NCBI RefSeq assembly: GCF_900100945.1
Contig: NZ_FNCG01000011.1
Coordinates: forward strand, 62,001-126,000
DNA from: Mucilaginibacter gossypii
Lineage (GTDB): Bacteria > Bacteroidota > Bacteroidia > Sphingobacteriales > Sphingobacteriaceae
Direction: 5' to 3'
DNA: 64,000 nt
This document shows, one piece after another, positions 17,155 through 28,500 of the stretch. Numbering within the stretch: position 1 is the stretch's first letter; each line of letters starts with the position of its first letter. Below the pieces are notes generated by a model. The model saw nothing but the letters and a program-made list of their open reading frames with translations, did no database searches and had not been told where the DNA came from. Made by a program: the position numbers and the translations under genes.

Positions 17155-19862
17155 TTGATCAGTTAACCATACCGAAACAAATTGATACCAGCCTTGGGCC
17201 CGAGTATAATACTTTGCGCACCGAAGGTATGCAGCATATCCGCGACCTGGCCAGTGCCATTTGGTCGGATTATAATGTGCATGACCCAGGTATTACCACG
17301 CTGGAGATGCTTTGCTATGCACTCACTGATTTGAACTACCGCATTACCCTGCCCGTTGAAAATATTTTAGCGGTTGATCATGACAATACCACCAGTATGC
17401 ATGAGCAGTTCTTATCTGCCATAAAAATATTGCCCACTTACCCGGTTACACCCGACGACTACCGTCAATTATTTGTGCGGATAGATGGTGTACGGAATGC
17501 CTGGATCAAAAAATCGCCCCATAGTATTATAGCCAACTATAAACAACCTGATGGTAAACCGCTGCTTCGTTACGCCAAACCCGGCGAAAATGCCTTGACC
17601 GGTAAAGAGGTTAAATTCGATTTAAAAGGCATCAACGATATCCTGATAGATTTTGAGGATTTTCCTGAATTGGGGGGCGATGCAGCCAAGATCAAAGCCA
17701 AACAGGATGACATCATCAAACAAATAAAATCGGTATACCATTACTTCCGCGAATTGTGTGAGGATCTTGACCAGGTAAAGGCCGTTGAAAATCAGGAGAT
17801 CGTGATATGTGCCGAAATTGAGCTTCAGCCCCAGGCCGATCCTGAAATGATCTGGGCGCAGATCATGTTTAATATAGAGCAATACCTTACACCCGATATT
17901 AAATTTTACCTGCTTAAAGAATTGCTGGATAAAGGCATGCAGACCGACGAGATCTTTGAGGGCCCGGTACTTGATTTTGAAAACCTGCAGGGTATTGATG
18001 CCAAATTTGCTAAACAAGGGTTTATCATCCCGGCCGAACTTGCGGCCTCGCAATTGCGTACAGAGGTGCGCCTATCTGATCTGTACCGCATTATCATGGA
18101 AATTGACGGTGTACGATTGGTGAAAAGAATTTCCTTTGGTTTTTGTGGCTGTACCGCGCCGCAGAGCGAGGTTGCCGATAAGATCTATAAATCGAATGAA
18201 TGGTTGCTTTGTGTGCAGGAGGGGCATAAGTCTGTTTTGTGCGAAACCAATTCATCATTTACCTTTTACAAGGATGTGGTGCCTATCGAACTGAAACAGT
18301 CCGAAGCCCAGGCCGATCTAAACCAGCTTCGGAAAGACTGGCAGGACAATGTAGAGGCTAAAAAGATAGTTGATTTGCCGGTACCCGAAGGCGATTACAG
18401 GGATATAGGGCACTATGAAACCCTGCAAAATCAGTTTCCTGAAAATTACGGTATCTCGCCGCTGGGCCTGCCCGATACTGCTACAACTGAGCAAAGGTCG
18501 CTGGCCTTACAGCTTAAAGGCTACCTGCTGTTTTATGACCAGGTGCTGGCCAATTACTTCGCCCAGCTTTCAAATGCCAGGATTTTGCTTACTGCCGATG
18601 ACAGCATCCGCAAAACCTATTTCAGTAATACGGTAAATGGCATCCGCGATGCGGAAAAGCTGTTGGATGGTTATGCCCAATGGGAGAAAACGGTTGATGA
18701 TGTAATTAAAGAAACCGGGCAGGATAACTATCCCGAACGGAAAAATAAATTCCTCGACCATTTGCTGGCCCGTTTTGCCGAGCAGTTTAACGAGTACGTA
18801 TTTTTAATGTACCGCATTTACGGCGAAGATTACCAGCGCAACATCATCAGGCATAAGGTTAAGTTTTTGAAAGACTATGACCAGATGAGCATTTGCCGCG
18901 GCAGCGGGATGGATTTGTACAATACCAAAACACCGGATCAGCAACTGGTGAATGTATCGGGCATGGAAAAGCGGATCTCAATGCTGCTCGGTTTCTCTAA
19001 CTATAAAATGCAACAGCTAAGCGTTGAGGATTACCTTTTGTTTAAGGCCGATGCCCTGCATTACAACTGGACAATATCGCAGCTTGGCGTAGTTAAATTT
19101 AAAGGCAATGCCAACTTCCTGAAGGAGATAGATGCTTATGAAGATCTTGGCCTGGTATCCGTGCTGGCCTGCGACAGGGAAAATTACCGCTTAAGTCCAG
19201 GAGCTACCGCGGGTAAGTATGTTTATAATATAGCCAACTCCGCAGGTACTTTGCTTACCCATAATGATATGGAGTTCAGCGCCGCCGCCATCGAAACCGA
19301 GATTGCGTTCATCATCAAATTTATGCAAAACGATTTCAAGATGGAGGGCATGTACGTGATAGAAAATATCCTGCTGCGCCCGCCATTTGATTATACCGGC
19401 GATGACAGCACTCATCACCAGTTTATGCCGGTATGCCTTGATCCTAATGGCGTGTACTGTGAGCCGCTTGATCCATACTCGTTCCGGGTTTGTGTGATAC
19501 TGCCGGGATATAGCGTAAGGTTACGTAACACAGCTTTCCGCACCTATGCCGAGCGGCTCATCCGCACCGAAACGCCCGCTCATATTTTGCCGCGGATCTG
19601 TTTCATCGGACATGACCAGATGGTTGGTTTTGAAGCAGTTTATAAAGACTGGCTTGCAGCCAAACACATAGCGATAAGTACGGATACGCCTATCGATCCG
19701 GTATTGAACAGCAAATTCATCGACGTGATTGAAAAACTGTACACTGTTTATCAGCAGGGCCAGCTAAGTGATTGCAATGACGACACCCAGGAAACCAACC
19801 CGATAATATTGAACAAAACCAGCCTTGGCACCTTGCAGGGCGGCACAAATAATAACAGTTAA
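17145..19862 (+). CDS. Afp12-like baseplate protein
   Basis: The 905-residue product has near its N-terminus the stretch IWSDYNVHDPGITTLEMLCY-ALTDL, a hallmark of the large Afp12/Pvc12-type eCIS baseplate protein. The middle holds helical segments such as QLKGYLLFYDQVLANYFAQL, and the end contains RTETPAHILPRICFIG, also typical. It overlaps the baseplate J gene by 10 nt, so the two partner proteins are probably made in matched amounts. It is expected in the baseplate wedge. Confidence 0.88.
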   Translation: MPMIDQLTIPKQIDTSLGPEYNTLRTEGMQHIRDLASAIWSDYNVHDPGITTLEMLCYALTDLNYRITLPVENILAVDHDNTTSMHEQFLSAIKILPTYPVTPDDYRQLFVRIDGVRNAWIKKSPHSIIANYKQPDGKPLLRYAKPGENALTGKEVKFDLKGINDILIDFEDFPELGGDAAKIKAKQDDIIKQIKSVYHYFRELCEDLDQVKAVENQEIVICAEIELQPQADPEMIWAQIMFNIEQYLTPDIKFYLLKELLDKGMQTDEIFEGPVLDFENLQGIDAKFAKQGFIIPAELAASQLRTEVRLSDLYRIIMEIDGVRLVKRISFGFCGCTAPQSEVADKIYKSNEWLLCVQEGHKSVLCETNSSFTFYKDVVPIELKQSEAQADLNQLRKDWQDNVEAKKIVDLPVPEGDYRDIGHYETLQNQFPENYGISPLGLPDTATTEQRSLALQLKGYLLFYDQVLANYFAQLSNARILLTADDSIRKTYFSNTVNGIRDAEKLLDGYAQWEKTVDDVIKETGQDNYPERKNKFLDHLLARFAEQFNEYVFLMYRIYGEDYQRNIIRHKVKFLKDYDQMSICRGSGMDLYNTKTPDQQLVNVSGMEKRISMLLGFSNYKMQQLSVEDYLLFKADALHYNWTISQLGVVKFKGNANFLKEIDAYEDLGLVSVLACDRENYRLSPGATAGKYVYNIANSAGTLLTHNDMEFSAAAIETEIAFIIKFMQNDFKMEGMYVIENILLRPPFDYTGDDSTHHQFMPVCLDPNGVYCEPLDPYSFRVCVILPGYSVRLRNTAFRTYAERLIRTETPAHILPRICFIGHDQMVGFEAVYKDWLAAKHIAISTDTPIDPVLNSKFIDVIEKLYTVYQQGQLSDCNDDTQETNPIILNKTSLGTLQGGTNNNS

Positions 19863-19880
19863 AACCTAAATGAAAAAGCC

Positions 19881-22800
19881 ATGCCACCAGTAACCAACAT
19901 AAAGCTCACCGATATAACTTTAGAGTATAACTCCTTTGTTGACAGCCAGGTGCTTACAGCCAAACAGCTGAATAATATTGTAGAGTTTTTTGAAGATCAG
20001 CAGCGCCTTACCCGTACCTGTTTAATTGGTGTTGGCCTGGTATGCGGCTTAAGTTTCAAAGGCGACGCCAACGGCATAACCATAGGCAAGGGCTGCGGCG
20101 TAACTACCGACGGCGATTTGCTTTATATGCCCGAAACAACCTATAAAAACTTCAGGGCCTATGATAATTCGCTGATCAAATACCCGCCGTTTTATCCCAT
20201 GGGCACCGATGCCGCGCAAATGGCTTTATGGGAGCTGGTAACGCCCGATGATAAAGGCGCTTTCCCGGTTGATAGTTTTGCCCTTACCAATTTTAAATCA
20301 AAGGCCGGTAAGGAACTAACTGAAATGTACGGCCTGCTTTACCTGGAATATTACTCTAAGGATCCCGATGCCTGTACCGCTATTGATTGTGATAACCAGG
20401 GCCGCAAGCAGGTAGCCAAACCCAAAGTGTTGCTCATTGCCCAGGCTGATATGAACCAGATCATTGAGCAAACCGGTTCGGAGGTTATTTATGATGATAT
20501 TTACAAAAAGTATTTCAACGCTTATAATGCCTATTTTGATGCTCCTGTATTAGCTGCAAAACGCGTGTTCTTTAACACGCAAACAACCGCTTCATCATCA
20601 GCGCTTACCGCTGCCTTTTCAAAAATTGCAAATGACGGCGCCGGTGGTTTATCAAGTGCTGTTCAAACGCTCTACAACACATTCAAATTTGCGCTCGATC
20701 CGCAATCTGTTTATCCTATTACAGGCATTGTTGCCAACATCAATACTACGTTAAGCAAAGCTACAGCCCCAATGCAGGCACAGTACCTGTATGATTTTTA
20801 TAAGGACCTGTTAACCGGCTATAATGAATTGAGGGCCATACTTTCGGATATCATTTACCAGTGCTGCCCCAATATTTATGCTTTCCCCAAACATATTATG
20901 CTGGGTGCTTTAAATATTACACCAACGGCCAAGCCAACGCCTTATCGCCATAAGTTTTATGCTTCACCGGCTATCAGCGCCAATAAAGATAAGCTGAACA
21001 TTGCTATTAACCTGCTCGACAGGCTGAACGTTATGAGCAGCGGGTTTACGCTGCCTCCGAGCCCGGTGGTGAAAATAACACCATCTACCGATAACAGTAA
21101 ACCTTTAGAGGCAAGGGCTATCCCTTTTTATTACGGCAAACCGATTGACCTGGCTCAAAAATGGAGTTATAGCCGGTGGCTGCAGGGTACAGATAAGCTG
21201 ATACTTGGTTATAATGCCGGAGCTTATTCGCCTGCAAATGATATGGTGGTAAACCCGCTGGCCTATTCAATCGACTCCAATAATTTTTTCAGGATTGAAG
21301 GGCATATCGGTAAAAAATATACCGAGGCTATTGCCGCGGTTGATAAGATCAGGCAGGACAGTAACCTGCCATTTGATGTAGTGGCCATCAGGCTGGGGGA
21401 CGTTACCCTTAGTGATATTAATATTGATGATTATGCCTGTCAATTTAATGATCTGGAAGCTACATTAAGGGCTTTCCAGGCCGAGCAAAACTGCCTTTAC
21501 AGCGATGTAAGTAAGTTTTTTTCGAGTTTTGATACTAAAACCGGCTACGTACTTGCAGACGAAATTAAAGCACAGGCAGCTCAGCAGCAGTTGTCATTCG
21601 CCAACGAGGCGCAGGCAACTGATACCGTTACAGCTGATGCCGGTGCTACCAAAGTGAGGATGGCCGCGGCCAAAATTGTTGAGACGGCAGATGCAATACC
21701 AGGAGCACGGATGCAGGTAACCAGCGACCTTGCAATCAATAAAAGTATCAGTAATATCCTGATTAATGGCGGTATCAATGCTGTTGATAATAATATCAAT
21801 GTAGCAAAGGACAGTGTTGGCTCCTATTTGGATCAGATCCGCAGGCAGGGCGGGGCTGTAAGTATTTCTGATTACGCAGATGCTGCCGGCAAAGCTATTG
21901 ACACATCGGCAACCGGCTCTTATGAGCAGGCTATCGCTGTTGATATTCCGGTGCGTGTGATTGCTGGTACCCGGAATATAAGCCAATGGTTACCCAACAG
22001 GCTGGTTGATATTGACGATGACACTATTACTAACTTCTCGGCGCGGGTAGATGACCTGTGCAACGAGGTAAAATCGGCAAGCGTAAAAAGCCGCCAGATT
22101 TTTGCCAAAGCCGATTATGTGCGTAAGGGGTATGAAGATGATTACGAGCTGCAATTGTGGCGCTTGTCTGAAAACTGCTGCGCAGGCCAGGCGCTTGCCG
22201 TTATTTTAAAAGAAATTCAGGACCGGAAAGCCAAGCTGTTGGCTCAGCTTACTTTTTCGGCCTATGCTGCAAATCATACTGGTTTAGAACACTTGGCCGG
22301 TGTGCCGGCGGGTGGCACATTTGTAATGGTGTACGCAACTACCATGACTACCCCGAGCCCAACAATACCTCCAAATACACTTTCGCTCGATGACAGGTTA
22401 AAGGCTCTTCAGACTAACCCTCAGTTTGTAAAAGGTTTTGCAAGTGATGCCGACGCGATGACGTTCATAGCTCAGAATAGCAACTTTGAAGATATTACCG
22501 CCGCTGTGAAATTTTATCAGGTACAGTCGCCGCGTAAATTTACACCAACAATTGAAGCTGATGTTATCAGTAAAACTCGGGCCTTAGCTATCGATCTTGG
22601 TAAATCACGGGCTGTGGCCGCTAACCCCGATGTGCCCGAAGATATAGTATTTGCCGATTTTTGCCTGCCGTATATGTGCTGTTCCGATTGTCCGCCGGTA
22701 GCATTTATCATGCCTAAGCCACAGGTAGGACTTAGTTTACCGAAAGCCGTAGCATGTTCTGACGAAGGGTTGCTGCAGTTTAAAGTTAGCCCGGCTGATG

Positions 22801-24071
22801 GCGTTATCAAAGCCTCGGCTGGTTTTGAAACTACAGTAGTAACTAAAGACGCAATAACCTATTTTGATACAACTAAAGTTAAAGACGGTGCATTTGGTCA
22901 GCAGATTAAATTTACGGTAAATGATCAGCCAACCGATTGCACTATTACCGTGTTTAAACACCCGGCTGTTAAACCTGCGGCCAGCATAAGTGATACAACC
23001 CAGTTTGCCGTATTTATTCAGCTAACAGCTACAACCAATCAGGCAGCAGGTGATACATTTGCCTACACATGGACAATGCCCGATGGACAGGTACATGCTA
23101 ACCTTACCACACCGGATGATAACATTACCTTCCAATATGCTGATCTTCGTGCCAAATTCCCTGATGGCAAGCTTACGTTCACCTTATCTGCCAATAACCA
23201 TGATTGTACCGATTCTGAGCAGGTTTCTATTACAGTAGAGATTCCTGAGGAACCTGTAGACCTGCAGTTAGCCGCCAGCGAAGTTTGTTCAGATGAGGGT
23301 AATATAAACTTCACTGCCGTACAACCCGCAACAGGGATTATCACCTCAAAAATAGCGGGAGATGCTGTGAAATTGCTGGGCAGCCAGTGGGTTGTTGATC
23401 CATCGAAAGGGCCTTATGATGTCAGCATCAACGACTTTATGGTGAACGGCAAACCGGTTCCTGCTTGTATGCTCATAATCCATGAGCATCCGCAGGCTTC
23501 GTTTGACTATAAGGTAACTATGGATAATGAAAAAGGTGCTGCTACGGTTACTTTAACAAATAAAACACCTAATCCGGGCAGCTTCAAGTTTACATGGACA
23601 TTTGACGATGGAACTACCAGTAATGAGGTAAACACAGTAAAAGTGTTTGATATGCGCCAGTTTCCGCGTGGCCGTAATACAGTTATTACACTTACAGCAG
23701 TGAATGGTAAGTTTGAGAAGTGTCGTGCCGTGTTTACGCCTACGCCGCCTGTTGCTTTGCCTCCTATAACCACCACTCCGGTACTTACCCACTTGCCGCC
23801 GGAAACCACTACACCGGTAGTTACTAAAGTTCCGCCTGTGGTTACTACGCCGCCAACGGGTACTACTGTACCGCCGGTGATTACAGTTAGGGATACACCT
23901 GCGGTAACACCAACACCAACGGTAGACCCATCTGTGATTAAAACGAGTACAACTGTAACACCGGCGGCTACACCGAAGACAGATCCGGCTGTAACTCCTG
24001 TGGCACCCAAAATAGCTTCGAAGATTATCAAAAAAGATCCGGGTACTACAGATCCGGGCACTGTTAAATAA
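19881..24071 (+). CDS. Large PKD/fibre-like eCIS protein
   Basis: The 1396-residue protein has an N-terminal region (about 1-130) with YNSFVDSQVLTAKQLNNIVEFF, seen in baseplate-associated proteins of Bacteroidota eCIS loci. A long alpha/beta middle follows. From about residue 940 there are Ig/PKD-like beta domains (FAYTWTMPDG, FKFTWTFDDGTTSN), each begun by a V/ACSDEG-type turn (residues about 955 and 1135). A Thr/Pro-rich tail completes it (many TTPV and TPP repeats from about 1275). The layout suggests a baseplate-anchored fibre or adhesin reaching outwards for target recognition; that role is inferred. Confidence 0.65.
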   Translation: MPPVTNIKLTDITLEYNSFVDSQVLTAKQLNNIVEFFEDQQRLTRTCLIGVGLVCGLSFKGDANGITIGKGCGVTTDGDLLYMPETTYKNFRAYDNSLIKYPPFYPMGTDAAQMALWELVTPDDKGAFPVDSFALTNFKSKAGKELTEMYGLLYLEYYSKDPDACTAIDCDNQGRKQVAKPKVLLIAQADMNQIIEQTGSEVIYDDIYKKYFNAYNAYFDAPVLAAKRVFFNTQTTASSSALTAAFSKIANDGAGGLSSAVQTLYNTFKFALDPQSVYPITGIVANINTTLSKATAPMQAQYLYDFYKDLLTGYNELRAILSDIIYQCCPNIYAFPKHIMLGALNITPTAKPTPYRHKFYASPAISANKDKLNIAINLLDRLNVMSSGFTLPPSPVVKITPSTDNSKPLEARAIPFYYGKPIDLAQKWSYSRWLQGTDKLILGYNAGAYSPANDMVVNPLAYSIDSNNFFRIEGHIGKKYTEAIAAVDKIRQDSNLPFDVVAIRLGDVTLSDINIDDYACQFNDLEATLRAFQAEQNCLYSDVSKFFSSFDTKTGYVLADEIKAQAAQQQLSFANEAQATDTVTADAGATKVRMAAAKIVETADAIPGARMQVTSDLAINKSISNILINGGINAVDNNINVAKDSVGSYLDQIRRQGGAVSISDYADAAGKAIDTSATGSYEQAIAVDIPVRVIAGTRNISQWLPNRLVDIDDDTITNFSARVDDLCNEVKSASVKSRQIFAKADYVRKGYEDDYELQLWRLSENCCAGQALAVILKEIQDRKAKLLAQLTFSAYAANHTGLEHLAGVPAGGTFVMVYATTMTTPSPTIPPNTLSLDDRLKALQTNPQFVKGFASDADAMTFIAQNSNFEDITAAVKFYQVQSPRKFTPTIEADVISKTRALAIDLGKSRAVAANPDVPEDIVFADFCLPYMCCSDCPPVAFIMPKPQVGLSLPKAVACSDEGLLQFKVSPADGVIKASAGFETTVVTKDAITYFDTTKVKDGAFGQQIKFTVNDQPTDCTITVFKHPAVKPAASISDTTQFAVFIQLTATTNQAAGDTFAYTWTMPDGQVHANLTTPDDNITFQYADLRAKFPDGKLTFTLSANNHDCTDSEQVSITVEIPEEPVDLQLAASEVCSDEGNINFTAVQPATGIITSKIAGDAVKLLGSQWVVDPSKGPYDVSINDFMVNGKPVPACMLIIHEHPQASFDYKVTMDNEKGAATVTLTNKTPNPGSFKFTWTFDDGTTSNEVNTVKVFDMRQFPRGRNTVITLTAVNGKFEKCRAVFTPTPPVALPPITTTPVLTHLPPETTTPVVTKVPPVVTTPPTGTTVPPVITVRDTPAVTPTPTVDPSVIKTSTTVTPAATPKTDPAVTPVAPKIASKIIKKDPGTTDPGTVK

Positions 24072-24080
24072 TGTTGAGCT

Positions 24081-25553
24081 ATGGCAGGAAGCACACATAT
24101 CATCCATAAGCTGGTACTTGATATAGAAGTATCGCATCGAAGCACTGCCCAAAAGGTGCAGGACGAGGCCGTGCGGTACTTTGAACAGGTGCTGCTCAAA
24201 AAACTGGAGCAATTGCTGGATGATATGGATCTGCCTGCCCATGTTTTGATAGATAAGATTGATCTTGACTTGGGCTCGGGTAAACTGGAGGATGTATTTG
24301 AACAATTGCAGGCAAGCCTTGCTAAGGTGCTTGAGCCGGTTTTAAATCCTGCCGCATTACCCGTAGGTGATGTGCCAGATAACGAGATAAGCTATTCATT
24401 GCTTACTGAAGAGCAGCAGGCCTTTAATGTATTTGTTTATTTCCTTAACACGGGCAGGCTTCCTTGGTACGCAGTGGCTGCAACAGAATGGCTACAGCAG
24501 GAAAATGTTTGGTTGAGTGAACTGTCAGAATTGTTGACAAAAGATCGAACTTATCAATCAAAACTTATCAATCTTTTTAAAGGCTCACAGCTTACAGTAC
24601 GCAGGTTCTTTAGCCAGTTTGGTATAGCGTTTATTAAAAAGCTTGCAGCGGTTCTGCTGGATATAGATGTACATAAACTCCAAAAAAGACTTGACGCTGC
24701 TATAGTCGAAATTAAGGCTTTGATAAGCAGCCAGTCAACAGATGGCCGTACAGGTTTGTCATTGGCAGAACTTACCGGTAACAAGGAGTATATCATCGAA
24801 AAACTTTTGCTGAGGATATCCCTCCGCATAGGCCTTGATGAATTACCTGTTGATAGCACAATTCTGAAAAAGTTAGCCACTTTAATATTGGGAGAGTCAG
24901 CTAACACGACTTCATTGTCAGCAACGAACTTTATTCAAGTTGCAGAAGCGTTTATCCAATCGACAGAAAATAAACCGCTACTACAAAGTAATAAGCCTAT
25001 AACCACGCCCGATAATACTCCGGAAACAAGCTCAAAAAAAGAAGAAGAAATTGCCGGGACTTATGTAACTCAGGCCGGTTTGGTGATCCTGCACCCCTTT
25101 TTGGAGTATTTCTTTAAAGATTTCGGCTTGCTGCAGGATAACGATTTTGTTGATCTGCCTGCAAGGCAACTGGCCGTTCACCTGCTGCACTATTTAGGTA
25201 CCGGTAATGTGAACGCTTTTGAATATGACCTTTATTTTGAAAAATTTTTATGCCGGTGGCCACTTGACGAGCCATTGGAACGTGAAGTTGAAATACCCCA
25301 ACGCATGCTTGATGAAGGCGACAATATGCTCCGAACCGTGATAAAATACTGGAAAGCATTAAAAAATACATCGCCCGGCGGCTTGCGCGAGGCATTCTTA
25401 ATTCGCAAGGGGAAACTGATTGAAGCAGAACAGCCTGCCCGCCTTATTGTAGAGCGGATGGACCTGGATATCCTGCTTTCATCATTGCCATGGGGCATTG
25501 GCGTAGTTAAACTGCCCTGGATGAATGAACCTTTTTACGTGGAATGGCAATGA
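24081..25553 (+). CDS. Contractile injection system tape measure protein
   Basis: The 490-residue product begins with HIIHKLVLDIEVSHRSTA and continues EQVLLKKLEQLLDDM with LIDKIDLDLG. These N-terminal features are shared by Bacteroidota CIS tape measure proteins. Later motifs include QAGLVILHPFLEYFFKDFGLL near residue 335 and QRAVHLLHYLGTG-like text (here QLAVHLLHYLGTG). The tape measure sets tail length during assembly and lies within the tube lumen or baseplate. Its stop overlaps the following DUF4157 gene. Confidence 0.85.
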   Translation: MAGSTHIIHKLVLDIEVSHRSTAQKVQDEAVRYFEQVLLKKLEQLLDDMDLPAHVLIDKIDLDLGSGKLEDVFEQLQASLAKVLEPVLNPAALPVGDVPDNEISYSLLTEEQQAFNVFVYFLNTGRLPWYAVAATEWLQQENVWLSELSELLTKDRTYQSKLINLFKGSQLTVRRFFSQFGIAFIKKLAAVLLDIDVHKLQKRLDAAIVEIKALISSQSTDGRTGLSLAELTGNKEYIIEKLLLRISLRIGLDELPVDSTILKKLATLILGESANTTSLSATNFIQVAEAFIQSTENKPLLQSNKPITTPDNTPETSSKKEEEIAGTYVTQAGLVILHPFLEYFFKDFGLLQDNDFVDLPARQLAVHLLHYLGTGNVNAFEYDLYFEKFLCRWPLDEPLEREVEIPQRMLDEGDNMLRTVIKYWKALKNTSPGGLREAFLIRKGKLIEAEQPARLIVERMDLDILLSSLPWGIGVVKLPWMNEPFYVEWQ

Positions 25554-28500
25554 AGACACCGCAAAAGGCAGCACCTGCAAACACCAAACAAAACCAGCCC
25601 GCAAACAAGCAGGGGGCAGGGAAAGATCCTTTTTTCTCTGCCGCTCATGATGTTGAACAGGTGCAGGAAGCGCCCTTTTTTGAAGGGAATAAGGTTCAGC
25701 GTAAAATGACGGTGAATGAACCTGGCGATCATTTTGAACGGCAGGCCGACCAGGTGGCTGATAAAGTTGTTCAGCATATTAATCAGCCTAAAACCGTAGC
25801 CAACGCTGCAACTGGTTCTACTACTACCACGGGTCCTGCTAATGCAGCTACCTCCGCTGTGCAAAAGAAAGAAGATAAGAAGGAAGATAAACAGGAAAAA
25901 GAGCAGAACGGAGCCGATAAAGAATTACAGCGTCGTCCCGTTTTTGAAAGTGATGGCGATCCCAACGAGGGGAATACATTAAAACGCAGCAGCCAGTCGG
26001 CCGCTCCGGATGTATCTCCACAAACGCAACAAAAGATCGAATGCAGCAAAGGCGGCGGCGAGCCATTGCCTGCCAATACCCGCGAGGAAATGGAAGGTGC
26101 AATGGGTGCAGATCTGAGTGCGGTACGGATCCATAATAACAGTGAAGCCGCCGGATTAAGTAACGATTTACAGGCGCAGGCGTTTACCCACGGCAATGAT
26201 ATTTATTTCGGGGCTGGTAAATATGATCCGCAAAGTAAATCGGGGCAGCACTTGTTAGCGCATGAGGTGACGCATACGGTACAACAGGGTGGAAATGGTG
26301 TTAAAAAGAAAGGGGTTATTCAACGGGCGGAAACCGGCGTTGCAGAAAGTGGAAAAGCCAAGGCGCACACTGGTGATGATAAAATTGACCAAACCAATAA
26401 AACTATAAAGGTTGAGAAAATAGATATTCCAGGTTTTAAATATGACATGATGCCATCTAAAACCGATTACTCGTTTAAAAAAACGACAAGAAGCGGGAAA
26501 CATTTGGCTACCTGGGAAAAAGATGCAGCTACAGATGCCGGCTTTGGGAAAAAGTTTGATGATCTGAAAAAGGTTGAGTTACCAAATGGCGGGACATCTC
26601 CCGCGGGAAATAATACTTATTTCATGGTATCAAAAACCAATGTTACCGGGGGCATATTGTTTGGTAATCCCGATGAGATAAGGACCCGGTCGGTAAGGCC
26701 TAACTGGCGGCGGGCGGGGCAAATGCATGAGTTTGAAGTTGACCATAAAGTAGAGTTGCAAATTGGAGGGGCCGATAACGATATCGGCAACTTATGGCTT
26801 CTTTCCCAAAAAATTAACGGCTCATCAGGCGGCACTATTCAGGCCAATATAAAAAGTGCTGTAGACGAAACTATTAAAGCCGAGAAAGCCAAGGACCCTG
26901 AAAAAGTAAAAGGTCTGTCGGTACAGGGCATTGTAGATAATTACAGTATCACCACTGCAAAGTTAAATAAAGCCGGATCGCCGGACAGTGTGGGCGACCA
27001 GGAAAAATATTCGCTTTCTGAAATTCAGAAGGGAGAGCATCTCAACGGTATGCGCTTTTTAGTGCCCGGCAAAGATGATAAGATTTTAAAAGAGCTTGTA
27101 GATACCAATACTGTACACCTGTTTTTGAATGAGAGGCGGAGCAAAGCTATCAAAATGCCTAAAAAAGGGCCTTTTAAACTTCAAAACTCAAAAAAGTATA
27201 CTGCCAATATCGATTCTGTTACCTATGACCCCCAAACAGATATTATGCAACAGGGTGGAGCCGGCAGCATAACAGTAACCATGTTTAAAACCAGTAAAAC
27301 TGCCGACAAGATTACTGAAAGTTTTACATTGAATCCTATTCCGGGGGTGTACGGGGGATACGTTTCGAGACAAGACATTTTAGATAAATTACGTCCGCAG
27401 GTCAAGGCCTTAAGTCCTGTTCAACTCTCTGAAGCCGGCTTTAGTGATGATGGCGAGCTTGAAGCAAAAGGAAAAGTACATACAACCATTCCACTTATCG
27501 ACAATGCGGATATTGATATTATCATAAATAGCAGCGGCTTAAGTATCCGGAAAGTTTTTGATGGCGGCGAGATCAAGCTTCCCCCTCCATTTAAAATTAC
27601 AGATACTTCGCTCGGTATTACTTTGGGCGATTCGGGTTTGACGGTTGATGGTAACATGAACTTTGAGATCAAAAAACTCGGGAAAGGCGAAGTTCATGCA
27701 AAAGCAGGTACTTCAGGGGCTTTCGCGCTGGGTGGTTCATTTGATTTCGACTCCAAAACTTTTAATCCTGCCCGTATTACGGTTGACTATGTTAAGCCGG
27801 GTGATGGCGGCAGTGGCGGAGGTTTATCTGCTACAGGCGAGATAGGAATCGGCCCTAATAAGATAAAGGGGATCAAATCGGCCCATATTAATATAGCTTA
27901 TGCAAACAATGAGTTTACAGCTACTGGTACTGCCGAACCGGATATTAAAGGGGTAAAAAGTGCCGAGATCCACGTTAGTTACGCTAATGAAACCTTAGTT
28001 ATAGGAGGCAGCTTCGTTCTTGACGAGAATATGCCGGGCATTCAAAGCGGCAGCGGCAGTGTGGAAGTTACACGCGGGCCGGACGAAATTTACCATGTTA
28101 AAGCCAGCGGTAAAGCCATTCCCAAAATACCGAAAATCAATACAGAGCTGTCAATATCATATGACGATGGCGCGCTGACTATTGAAGGCAAGGCATCTTA
28201 CGCTGCCGACAGGGTATCAGGTGAGGTGATGGTAGGGGCCACCAACCGTGCTATTGCCGCTGATGGCACGCCATCTGGCCCGGCAGGTGACAAGTTTACC
28301 GCCTATGGATCGGGTAAGTTAACGCTTAAAGTTACCGATTGGCTGCAGGCATCGGCAAGTGTAAGGGTGACCCCGGCCGGCGAAATTGAAGTCGTAGGCC
28401 GTTTGGACCTGCCTTCGGCGGTTGATGTTTTTCCGAAGAAGAGCATTAATAAAGAGCTTTTTAAAGTACCAACCATCCAGATCCCCATATTCGCCATCCC